Position numbers and translations under genes: made by a program
Assembly: GCF_007860185.1 (NCBI RefSeq)
Contig: NZ_SJPY01000004.1
Span: forward strand, 410,656-474,655
DNA length: 64,000 nt
Origin: Novipirellula aureliae
GTDB lineage: Bacteria > Planctomycetota > Planctomycetia > Pirellulales > Pirellulaceae
Direction: 5' to 3'
The notes under the pieces: model-generated
Database searches by the model: none
Told to the model about the DNA's origin: nothing
What the model saw: the letters and a program-made list of their open reading frames with translations, nothing else
In this document: positions 36,656 through 44,349 of the stretch, in pieces
Position numbering within the stretch: the stretch's first letter is position 1
Layout of the letters: every line of letters starts with the position of its first letter

Positions 36656-38260
36656 GTGCTGGTCGCCCAAATCGTGGGCGAACCCCCTTGGTCCAACCGG
36701 GAGAATCCCAACGTGATAACCCCTCGTAGCCGCTCGAAAACGAACAAATTTAGCCTGCTTCGATCCGGTCGGACGGTTCGCAGAGGCGTCGAAAGGGTCT
36801 CACCATCGGTTTCGCTACCGCATGGGCAATCGGCAGTGGCGACGCCGGCAGTGGCGACGCCGGCCGAAAACACTCGTTTGGATGCCGTGAAGTCGGAGCC
36901 GAGCGGCATCGAGCAAAGCGTTCGCGAAATGATTCAAATGCTCAGCGAAACGGCTCACGACTTGCGTTCGCCTCTGACAACCATCCGCGAATCCGTTCGT
37001 TTGGTTCATGATGGCGAGGTCGGATCCGTCAGCGAGGAACAGCGATCGTTTCTTGAGTCGGCGATTCACCAATGCGATTGTATCGATCAAATGGTGGGTG
37101 AAATGCTGCATCTCGATCGTCTCCGCACCGGTTTGCCTCGAACCCATCGTCGCTGGATCCCGGTTTCCTCGATCCGCGATTCGGTGCAAGACACGATGGC
37201 GCCGTGGACGATGCCTCGCAATATCGCCGTCTTGTGGGATGGAGCCGACGAGCCTAGCCGGATGGTGTATGCCGATCCAGCGATCCTGCGACGATTGCTG
37301 GTAAACCTCATTGTCAATGCCATCCGCGTCACCCGCGAAAATGAGGAGGTACTGGTCCGAGTCTCGCCAGCCGAAAATGGCGAGGCGCTCCATTGGTCCG
37401 TCATCGACCAAGGTGCCGGGATTTCGCAGGCCCAAATGAAGCGAATGGAAACCGAACAATTCGCTTCGACTTCGGGCGAAGGTTTGGGGCTCGCCATTTC
37501 ACGTCAATTAGCGGCGCTGCATTTCTCTCGCCTGCGGTTGAGGTCACGGGTCGGCTACGGGACCGAAGTCAGTTTCCAAACGCCGACCAGCGGTCCTCGA
37601 TCGGTTGCCAAATGCTGGATTCGCTGGAGACAACAAATTGGCGCTCAACAAGCCGCACACGCCAATCAAGAATCGCTGTCACGAAGTCGCATTCAACGCC
37701 GCGTCCGCCTCGATCCGCCACTGCTATCGGTTGAGTTGTCCCAACAAGGCAATTCGCCTCGCTTTGCCAACCGTGTTTCGCTGGGAACGGTTTCGCTCGG
37801 GGCGGCGATGTCGCGTCCAGATGCGGATGAATTTGACCAGATGCTTCAAAAGGAATTAAGGCTGTTCGAACTGGCCTATCGAGTCGATACGCGTGCCTGG
37901 GTTTGTGTGATGGATGCCGATAACGAGACGCTGGCAAATCGCATGCAAAACATAAGTGACACCGCGGAGCAAACGATTTCCGCCGTCCGCTTAAAATGGA
38001 GCGATGCCAGCGTGATGGGGATCGACCATCCAATGGCCGCGGCAAAGCTAACCGATTTGCTGGTCCGAAAAACACTTTCGTCGACTTCGCAAACAACGAT
38101 CGCAAACAACGATCAAGTTCGCTTGGGAACCGCACCGATTGAATCGTCCAATGCTGCCAGCGTACGACTCGATCAGGAACTGAAACGTTTGAGTGCTCAA
38201 TTGCGCCGCCAAAGTAAAACGTTCAAGACACAGGCCGCAGCACTACGCCCTACCCCCTGA
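36656..38260 (+). CDS. Soluble sensor histidine kinase
   Basis: About 534 residues. A basic N-terminal region leads to a HisKA helix with H-box SETAHDLRSPLTTIRE (H101), then the ATPase domain: LLVNLIVNAIRVT (N-box), VIDQGAGIS (G1) and GEGLGLAISRQL (G2). There is no membrane segment and no recognised sensor domain. The remaining 200 residues are unlike receivers. No response-regulator gene is adjacent. The start is uncertain: GTG 36656 gives the longest frame, with GTG 36713 as an alternative. The N-terminus carries a perfect VATPA duplication. Confidence 0.8.
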   Translation: MLVAQIVGEPPWSNRENPNVITPRSRSKTNKFSLLRSGRTVRRGVERVSPSVSLPHGQSAVATPAVATPAENTRLDAVKSEPSGIEQSVREMIQMLSETAHDLRSPLTTIRESVRLVHDGEVGSVSEEQRSFLESAIHQCDCIDQMVGEMLHLDRLRTGLPRTHRRWIPVSSIRDSVQDTMAPWTMPRNIAVLWDGADEPSRMVYADPAILRRLLVNLIVNAIRVTRENEEVLVRVSPAENGEALHWSVIDQGAGISQAQMKRMETEQFASTSGEGLGLAISRQLAALHFSRLRLRSRVGYGTEVSFQTPTSGPRSVAKCWIRWRQQIGAQQAAHANQESLSRSRIQRRVRLDPPLLSVELSQQGNSPRFANRVSLGTVSLGAAMSRPDADEFDQMLQKELRLFELAYRVDTRAWVCVMDADNETLANRMQNISDTAEQTISAVRLKWSDASVMGIDHPMAAAKLTDLLVRKTLSSTSQTTIANNDQVRLGTAPIESSNAASVRLDQELKRLSAQLRRQSKTFKTQAAALRPTP

Positions 38261-38308
38261 ACTTTAGTCGAAACGCCGTCTTGACGGCTTCTGCTACGGG
38301 GGGAGATT

Positions 38309-38327
38309 GGCGTCTCGGAGAGACGCC
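38309..38327. repeat. GTCTC-GGA-GAGAC hairpin (family C)
   Basis: GGCGTCTC and GAGACGCC arms around a GGA loop. The same core with A:T in place of G:C pairs (GAGTCTC-GGA-GAGACTC) recurs at 41961, 42038 and in the array at 57655, and a reversed core is at 33668-33680. Confidence 0.7.
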
Positions 38328-38331
38328 GCTC

Positions 38332-38447
38332 GGCCTGTCGATTTAATCGTTTAACGCTTAGCCGAAGGCGCCAGCTTTTCCATAAGCGGTCGCCTATGGC
38401 TTGGCGTTAAACAATCAGTCGAGTCAAACCGATTAAATCGACAGGCC
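38332..38447. repeat. 116-bp palindromic MITE-like element, copy 2
   Basis: Opposite orientation to the copy at 17599-17714 and the same length. Terminal arms are GGCCTGTCGATTTAATCG and its exact reverse complement; two adjacent bases differ from copy 1 on both arms in a way that preserves pairing. It lies between the convergent histidine-kinase and GYF_2 genes, ending three bases from the stop of the latter. Confidence 0.88.
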
Positions 38448-38450
38448 GTG

Positions 38451-39170
38451 CTACGGGCGGTTCATGATCCAGACCAAGATTCCGACTAGTACTAGTGCTA
38501 CCAAGCACAAAAAAGTGATCGAGAACGTCCGCCGGAAAGATCGTGTCCGCTTTCGCGATCCAACACGAGGGTCGCCCAAAATACTCGCGGCTGGACGACT
38601 AGCTAGGTCAGGAATTTCGGGCTTCGGCAATGAGTCCATCGCCGATTCTGGTGGCTGCTTTCCGCTGGCTAATTGCGGCAACACCTCGACCGCTTGACGC
38701 CACTCTTGCCATCCATCCCGCCAAATCAGCGCACTCGCGGCCACCCGGCCTTCCCCAATCCACTGGTGAAACAAGTCCTCGCTTGCCGGTCCATATTGAC
38801 CGCCACTCGGAGGCCGAACGTACCACGTCGATGTACCGTCAAAAAGTAACGGCGATGTCGCTTCGGTCCCAGGACTTGGATTGGGTTCGGGCGAGGATGC
38901 GGGGTTGGGTTTCGATATCGGATCGCCAGAAGAATCGACTTCAAGCGATTCGTCTGCCAAAACGTCTTCCTCGTCAGCTGCGTGATGGATCGCGGCGACC
39001 GAAGCAGGGTCGACCGCAGGAGAGAGCTCAACCGGCAGCGATTGTTCGCAATCATGTTCGGGTATACGAAACCGCGACGAGCAATTTGGACATACGCCCC
39101 GCTTGCCACCAAGTTCACTCTTAATATTGAGCTTCTTCCCACAAATGTGACAAGCGAACCGAATCCCCAT
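38451..39170 (-). CDS. Zinc-ribbon / GYF_2-domain membrane protein
   Basis: A 239-residue protein with an N-terminal zinc ribbon (FACHICGKKLNIKSELGGKR, then VCPNC), an acidic Pro/Ser-rich linker, a GYF_2 (DUF4339) domain (WYVRPPSGGQYGPASEDLF...WIGEGRVAASALIWRDGWQEW), a further linker and a C-terminal membrane helix. Start ATG 39170 has AGGAAA upstream; an earlier in-frame codon at 39206 lacks one. This arrangement is common in planctomycetes, where it is thought to bind proteins at the membrane; the partner is unknown. Confidence 0.85.
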   Translation of the reverse strand: MGIRFACHICGKKLNIKSELGGKRGVCPNCSSRFRIPEHDCEQSLPVELSPAVDPASVAAIHHAADEEDVLADESLEVDSSGDPISKPNPASSPEPNPSPGTEATSPLLFDGTSTWYVRPPSGGQYGPASEDLFHQWIGEGRVAASALIWRDGWQEWRQAVEVLPQLASGKQPPESAMDSLPKPEIPDLASRPAASILGDPRVGSRKRTRSFRRTFSITFLCLVALVLVGILVWIMNRP

Positions 39171-39719
39171 CGTTTTCCTTGGCTCCTGTAGTGATTGAAT
39201 CGCCAAAACACTTTGTTTTGTTACCCAAAGTAGTCTAGCGTAGTTAATCGCTCGCGTTCAGTCGTTCGTTGAGATGCATCAAGTCCGTTCGAAATCACGA
39301 CGCGGCCCCGACAGGAAACGTAGGCGATTTGGGCAAACGGATACGTCTTGGATGCCGGGCTCCCGCTGGTCCACCCTGCCTACAGCCTACAAACGCTACA
39401 ACCCACACTTTGCCGCCTACCTTGATTGGTTTGATAGCAAATTAACCAAGATTTCCTAGGATAGCAACCTAGGATCGACGATAGACACAAGCATGGGCAC
39501 CAACGTGTTGGTGCGAAGAATTGATTTTCGATCCTTTGCATTGTTCACCGCCATTCACCGATTCATCGTCGTCAACTTCCCGTGACAGCGTCGAATTTCC
39601 TCGCACGATTGATCGGAATAAACCCCACTTCGAACTGCCGCGATGGCTGCTTCGGAGCGGTTGCGGTTGGCAGTGCCCAAGCTACCCTTTCCAAACCTAG
39701 AATCCATGGAGATACCACG
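39171..39719. other. Intergenic region upstream of the Cys-rich gene
   Basis: About 550 bases without a supported gene. The open frame upstream of the Cys-rich protein's ATG is continuous but hydrophilic and unlike a secreted leader. No clear promoter could be assigned. Confidence 0.4.
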
Positions 39720-40220
39720 ATGCGTCGTGTATTGATTCCCGCTTTGCTCGCTGTTGCTTTCGTCGCTAGCAGTTCCGTTAACGCTAGTGCTTTTGGCTTG
39801 TTTGACAAGCTTTGTAACAAAGGTTGTGACGATTGTTGTGCGATCGAGCCAACTTGCGGATGCGAAGCCCCGGTCGCTTACTACGAACCCACTTGTGGCG
39901 CCGATCCTTGCTGCGATAGCGGATGTGCCCCACGTTGTGGCCTCTTGAGCAAATTGTTCCATCGTGACAACGCTTGTGACGCCTGCTGTGCTCCCGAGCC
40001 AACCTGTGGCTGTGAAGTTATCGAGCCAGCCTGTGGCTGCGAACCAGTTTGCTGCGAACCTGCTGGCCCTTCGTGCTGCACGAAGATCAAGGGATTTTTC
40101 GGCAAATTGTTCCACAAAAACTCTTGCTGTGACTCCTGCTACGCTCCCGAGCCAACTTGTGGCTGCGAAGTCATCGAGCCAACTTGCGGTTGCGAGCCTG
40201 CTTGCGGAGCTGGCTGGTAA
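39720..40220 (+). CDS. Cysteine-rich secreted repeat protein
   Basis: A 166-residue protein with signal peptide MRRVLIPALLAVAFVASSSV and cleavage near NASA. The mature part has about 30 cysteines and internal repeats: two long units beginning KLFH and containing APEPTCGCEVIEP, plus several shorter EPTCGCE words. Disulphide cross-linking in the cell envelope is inferred. ATG 39720 has GGAGA upstream and a strong terminator follows, so it is a single-gene unit. No named family could be given. Confidence 0.85.
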   Translation: MRRVLIPALLAVAFVASSSVNASAFGLFDKLCNKGCDDCCAIEPTCGCEAPVAYYEPTCGADPCCDSGCAPRCGLLSKLFHRDNACDACCAPEPTCGCEVIEPACGCEPVCCEPAGPSCCTKIKGFFGKLFHKNSCCDSCYAPEPTCGCEVIEPTCGCEPACGAGW

Positions 40221-40253
40221 CTCACCAACCATCTGCGAAAGAATAATCAACGA

Positions 40254-40290
40254 ATCCTCGGTTGCGACTCATCGCAACCGAGGATTTTTA
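40254..40290 (+). terminator. Rho-independent terminator of the Cys-rich gene
   Basis: Perfect 13-nt arms TCCTCGGTTGCGA and TCGCAACCGAGGA with a four-base loop, followed by TTTTTATTT. It begins 35 bases after the stop codon. Confidence 0.92.
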
Positions 40291-40343
40291 TTTGACCGCC
40301 GGTTCCCTGGCTCCCGCTTGTGGGCCCGTAGATTCTTATTCGC

Positions 40344-41201
40344 CTACACTCCTTTCGCAATCTCAAAAATTTCTTCCTCCCGAAGTACATTATCGTTGCT
40401 TTCGAACAAAGCCTGAATCGCGGCACTATGTGTCTTCATCTTCAACCCTCCGACACCGATCGCACCGAAGGTGCAAACGTGGCCAACCATTTTGGCTTTG
40501 TTTCCAGCATCGATGCCACCAATTCCTGCTGGTGGAACCGCATTCAAGTCGATTGCAACTTGAAGACGCTCGCTCTGACAAAGTGTTGTCTCATCAACAA
40601 GCTCAACGCCCGCCGATCCGCAAGCGACGAGCCCATCCGCAGCCCTTAACAATTTTGCTTTGTCAATCGCCGACGTGGCTTGGGTACCTCGAACCAAGTT
40701 GGTGCGCAAGGATTCGTTGACCTCCATCGCCAACTTCTCGGCTGATTCTATCGATCGACTCGTCGCAATAACGCTGGCACCTGACAAGCCAAGCAATTTG
40801 CAAACGCGGCGTCCTACGGGTCCCGTCGATCCCATCACGACGACGGTTGCACCTGACAAGGTGATCCGTTCTGCCAAGCAAACCACAGCCGCCGAAGCCG
40901 TCGTGTTGCAGCCGTTTGCATCGAGCATCGCGGACACTCGAAACCGTCCAAAAAAACAGTCTCGCACAGTGGTTAGAATCGATTCGGCTGCCGAGACGTT
41001 GGTGCCACCGACAAAGATCGCAGTGTTCTTCAAAGCTTCGATACCGCGAGTGAACATCGCTCCATGTACAATCGATCGCACATCATTGGGGGTAACCCCC
41101 GAGTAGGTAAGCAAAGAATCGACTCCGGCATCGATCGCAGTAATCGAATCAAAACTACTAGCGTGCTGGTCCGTATCGAGTTGGATCAGTACCTTTTGCA
41201 T
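40344..41201 (-). CDS. mtdB: NAD(P)-dependent methylenetetrahydromethanopterin dehydrogenase
   Basis: A 285-residue oxidoreductase resembling MtdB/MtdC, which oxidises methylene-tetrahydromethanopterin in formaldehyde oxidation. The coenzyme loop is VVVMGSTGPVGRRVCKLL, with SIVHGAMFTRG, MLDANGCNTTASAA, and AIDLNAVPPAGIGGI as further family blocks. MtdB and MtdC cannot be separated by eye. It lies just upstream of nothing on its strand but downstream of fae (115 bases), so the two are probably one C1 operon. Confidence 0.88.
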   Translation of the reverse strand: MQKVLIQLDTDQHASSFDSITAIDAGVDSLLTYSGVTPNDVRSIVHGAMFTRGIEALKNTAIFVGGTNVSAAESILTTVRDCFFGRFRVSAMLDANGCNTTASAAVVCLAERITLSGATVVVMGSTGPVGRRVCKLLGLSGASVIATSRSIESAEKLAMEVNESLRTNLVRGTQATSAIDKAKLLRAADGLVACGSAGVELVDETTLCQSERLQVAIDLNAVPPAGIGGIDAGNKAKMVGHVCTFGAIGVGGLKMKTHSAAIQALFESNDNVLREEEIFEIAKGV

Positions 41202-41234
41202 TGTAAGCCTGTCATCGGTGAGGTTCAGGGTAGT

Positions 41235-41252
41235 GGATCTTGTGTAAGATCC
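41235..41252. repeat. GGATCTT palindrome (hairpin family B), variant loop
   Basis: GGATCTT-GTGT-AAGATCC in the fae-mtdB gap. The arms match those at 17453 and 27506, while the loop is GTGT instead of GTTA. Confidence 0.7.
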
Positions 41253-41316
41253 TTAGGCACGCGGATCTTGAAGCAGACCCACGATATCGCCCCCAACGCC
41301 AAAATTAGACGGTGAG

Positions 41317-41814
41317 CTAGAATCCCTTGTAGGGGTGCGCTGCGGAGTCTTTCTTGGCCAACATCTCATCGGCAGAAGGTTTGTCACACATCGCTGCCAC
41401 GAGAGCTTGTTTGGTTGCTTCGTAATTAAATTGGAAGATCTTTTCGTTGTCTTCCGCTTCGGGATGGATAAAGACACCGCAAACACAAACCAATCCCTCG
41501 GCCTGGTCTTTGGGGATGATATTTTCGGCAACCGCATCAGCGACCGCTTTGGCGACGGCTGATTGTGCCGGCCCAAACATTTGCACGGCTTGACGCATTC
41601 CCTTAATCGTCACTTTTGTCACCATCACGGTCGATGGTTTTACGGCAACGTTGGGTTCCAATACCGCCAACAAATTCGTGTGTCCTTCGCTTTGATTCGA
41701 AAGCGCATTGGCGAATGCAACTCCAACGGGACCATTCTTGCTGCCAATCATCAAATCGATATGAGCCACTTCATTGCCATCGCCAACCAATGCTTCGCCA
41801 ATATGAAAGTGCAT
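41317..41814 (-). CDS. fae: Formaldehyde-activating enzyme
   Basis: Fae condenses formaldehyde with tetrahydromethanopterin. The 165 residues from ATG 41814 carry the family core GEALVGDGNEVAHIDLMIG (catalytic His), GHTNLLAVLEPN, VTKVTIKGMRQAVQMFGPAQ, and GVFIHPEAEDNEKIFQFN. GGAGAGGAA lies upstream of the start; the open frame extends further without family support. Together with the neighbouring mtdB-like gene it indicates the H4MPT-linked C1 pathway known from planctomycetes and methylotrophs. Confidence 0.95.
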   Translation of the reverse strand: MHFHIGEALVGDGNEVAHIDLMIGSKNGPVGVAFANALSNQSEGHTNLLAVLEPNVAVKPSTVMVTKVTIKGMRQAVQMFGPAQSAVAKAVADAVAENIIPKDQAEGLVCVCGVFIHPEAEDNEKIFQFNYEATKQALVAAMCDKPSADEMLAKKDSAAHPYKGF

Positions 41815-41960
41815 CGCTGTTCCTCTCCAAAGAATATTGTCTTGTTTGATATCAGCGTGTGAAATACACACTGCCAAAGTTTGAAATTACCAGATCAAAG
41901 GTCTTGATTCCACAGGGCACTCCCAATCGTGTAGACTGTGAGGCTCAAATGCTGTCATGC

Positions 41961-42056
41961 GAGTCTCGGAGAGATTCGTTTACTTACGTAGGTCCGTCGC
42001 TTCGAGACGGACAAGCCGTTACTATCATACTGTTTTTCGAGTCTCGGAGAGACTCG
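41961..42056. repeat. Two GTCTC-GGA-GAGAC hairpins (family C)
   Basis: GAGTCTCGGAGAGATTC at 41961-41977 (one mismatch) and the perfect CGAGTCTCGGAGAGACTCG at 42038-42056, directly upstream of the DUF485 gene. They are read through by the open frame of that gene, so the annotated N-terminus may be artefactual. Confidence 0.75.
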
Positions 42057-42091
42057 CCAACTATCCTCTCAAAAATGGTGTTTCGTCAGTG

Positions 42092-42382
42092 CCGCTCGAT
42101 CCAAACTCCACTCCCGAGCGTCGGTTTAACCGTCAACTGGGACTCTGCTTCTTTGCCGTTTATTTGCTGCTCTATCTAATCTATGTTTTGACGAATGCTT
42201 TCAATCCTTCCTCGATGGAAACGATCGTGCTAGCTGGTTTGAACTTGGCGATTGTGTATGGCTTTGGTTTAATTCTGAGCGCATTGTTCTTGGCGATACT
42301 TTACGGAACTCTCTGTCGCAACGAGCCGATTGATGCCGACGCTTCGAAGGGCGACTCAAGCGATGGAGGGAAGGCCGTATGA
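42092..42382 (+). CDS. DUF485 membrane protein
   Basis: A small protein with two membrane helices (QLGLCFFAVYLLLYLIYVL and LNLAIVYGFGLILSALFLAILYG), matching DUF485, a small subunit usually encoded with ActP-like symporters. The frame is open back to 41957 through two hairpin repeats; I place the start at GTG 42092 as the first codon after them, giving 96 residues. The stop overlaps the symporter start (ATGA). Confidence 0.8.
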   Translation, partial: PLDPNSTPERRFNRQLGLCFFAVYLLLYLIYVLTNAFNPSSMETIVLAGLNLAIVYGFGLILSALFLAILYGTLCRNEPIDADASKGDSSDGGKAV

Positions 42383-44301
42383 TCTACGAACCCACTTGGA
42401 TCGCCGTTTTTATTTTCTTGGCCTTCGTTGTTTTCACGGTAGGGCTGAGCTTCTACCTAGGTCGAAAAGCGACATCGTCCGAAGGCTATTTCGCTGCTCA
42501 CGGCCAAATCCCCTGGGCTGTTAACGGACTGGCATTCGCAGGCGACTATTTATCAGCGGCCTCGTTTTTGGGAATCTGCGGAATGATCGCCGCTTATGGC
42601 TACGATGGCTTTCTGTATTCGATCGGCTATCTGGCGGGCTGGATCGTTGCCTTGTTTGTCATCGCCGAACCGATGAAACGACTTGGGCGGTTCACCTTCG
42701 CCGATGCCCTCGATGCCCAATTCAATTCCCGCGGCATTAAGTTGGCCGCCAGTATCAGCACCTTGGCGGTCAGCATCTTTTATTTGATCCCACAAATGGT
42801 CGGAGCCGGATCACTGATCCAACCCTTGCTCGGCTTTCCCCATTGGGTTGGCGTCGTGTTGGTCGGTGCCGTGGTCATCACGATCGTTGTCACTGCAGGC
42901 ATGGTCTCGACGACTTGGGTCCAGTTTTTCAAAGGAACGCTCCTTGTTATTTTCAGTGCGATTTTAGTCGTCGTTGTTCTTGGACGAGGATTTGAAGCGT
43001 CCAATGGCGATTTGAAATCGATCGGACCGATTGAACGAAACGCGATCTCGAGTAAACAAATCGATGGGCGAGACGTGCTTGTCCCAGTCGATGGCTGGCA
43101 AGAATTCCCCGAACTCGTGCGGCTATCAAATCCCGATGGCGGCTTCGAAGTCTTTCGTGTTCAAGAAGTCGATGATGAATCGGTATCGGAGTTTGTGATT
43201 CTATCCCAAGCTCAATCAATGACGAACCGTGCCGATGGTAGCAAGCTGGTCGACGGCTTACCGTTTGGCGATGGCGAGGGGCAACGAGAACTCAAGCCAG
43301 TGGGACATTTAGCAAAGCTACCCGATCGCTACACGCCATCTTCGCCAGTCGGACCGATCGAGTTCTTCAACGTGATTCGAGATAGCGAGGTGGTGCTTTG
43401 GGGAACAAGTGTTGTTCGGCATGACGATGGTTCGACGACCAAGGTGTTCTATCAGAAACCAACCGCTGGCAATCGGGTGCTGCGTCCAGGAGAACATCCG
43501 ACGTTCGCAGGCATTCGCGGCGGCGGCACGACCGACCGAATCAACTTCCTCTCGCTGATGTTGGCGCTTTTTTGTGGCACTGCTTCGCTACCGCATATTT
43601 TGATTCGCTACTACACCGTCAAAGACTCATCGGCGGCGAGAAAAAGTACAATTGTGGGAATCGCCAGCATCGGTTTCTTCTACGTGCTGACGCTGTACTT
43701 GGGCCTAGGAGCGATGACCAGTGGATCGCTGGACCTAACCGACTCGAACATGGCTGCGCCCTTATTGGCTCGAAGCATGAGTCAGTGGTTGTTTGCGATC
43801 ATCTCAGCGATTGCGTTCACGACCGTATTGGGAACGGTCAGCGGTTTGATTTTGGCTAGTAGCGGTGCGGTGGCTCACGATTTGATTGGCGGCGTTTTGG
43901 GGATCAAGCTGAGCGGACATGCTCAAGTGCGAGTTGCCAAGATGGCTGCCGTCGTCGTCGGCATCATCGCCATTTTCCTCGGCATCATTTTCAAAGAGAT
44001 GAACGTCAGCTATTTGGTCGGTTGGGCATTTTGTGTGGCCGCAAGCGCCAACCTGCCCGCATTGGTGATGTTGTTGTTTTGGAAACGAACAACCAAGGAA
44101 GGGATTATCGCCAGTGTTCTGGTCGGTATGACCAGTTCGCTGGGGTGGATCCTATTATCGGCCGACACCTACCAAAAGGTTTATGGATGGGACGCCGCCG
44201 ACGCGATCGCTCCGTTCAGTCAGCCAGGCATCGTGACGATTCCACTAGCGTTCTTGACGCTAGTGATCGTTTCGTTGTGCACGAAACCGAGTAAAGCTTA
44301 A
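42379..44301 (+). CDS. Sodium:solute symporter with large extra loop
   Basis: A 640-residue member of the sodium:solute symporter family, most like the acetate permease (ActP) branch that pairs with DUF485. Visible are GYFAAHGQIPWAVNGLAFAG near residue 36, GDYLSAASFLG, and TASLPHILIRYYTVKDSSAAR (about 401). Between helices near residues 202 and 386 lies an extra hydrophilic segment of about 185 residues, longer than I know from ActP. The substrate is likely a short carboxylate, but this is inferred. Co-transcribed with the DUF485 gene. Confidence 0.9.
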   Translation: MIYEPTWIAVFIFLAFVVFTVGLSFYLGRKATSSEGYFAAHGQIPWAVNGLAFAGDYLSAASFLGICGMIAAYGYDGFLYSIGYLAGWIVALFVIAEPMKRLGRFTFADALDAQFNSRGIKLAASISTLAVSIFYLIPQMVGAGSLIQPLLGFPHWVGVVLVGAVVITIVVTAGMVSTTWVQFFKGTLLVIFSAILVVVVLGRGFEASNGDLKSIGPIERNAISSKQIDGRDVLVPVDGWQEFPELVRLSNPDGGFEVFRVQEVDDESVSEFVILSQAQSMTNRADGSKLVDGLPFGDGEGQRELKPVGHLAKLPDRYTPSSPVGPIEFFNVIRDSEVVLWGTSVVRHDDGSTTKVFYQKPTAGNRVLRPGEHPTFAGIRGGGTTDRINFLSLMLALFCGTASLPHILIRYYTVKDSSAARKSTIVGIASIGFFYVLTLYLGLGAMTSGSLDLTDSNMAAPLLARSMSQWLFAIISAIAFTTVLGTVSGLILASSGAVAHDLIGGVLGIKLSGHAQVRVAKMAAVVVGIIAIFLGIIFKEMNVSYLVGWAFCVAASANLPALVMLLFWKRTTKEGIIASVLVGMTSSLGWILLSADTYQKVYGWDAADAIAPFSQPGIVTIPLAFLTLVIVSLCTKPSKA

Positions 44302-44349
44302 GGCGGTTTTGCCGCTGGTGTCGCTCTGCTCTCCTAGCGGGGCGGCAGG
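44302..44349. other. Short gap between symporter and repeat array
   Basis: Only 48 bases, with a weak GGCGGTTTTGCCG palindrome just after the symporter stop, not followed by a T-run. Confidence 0.3.
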
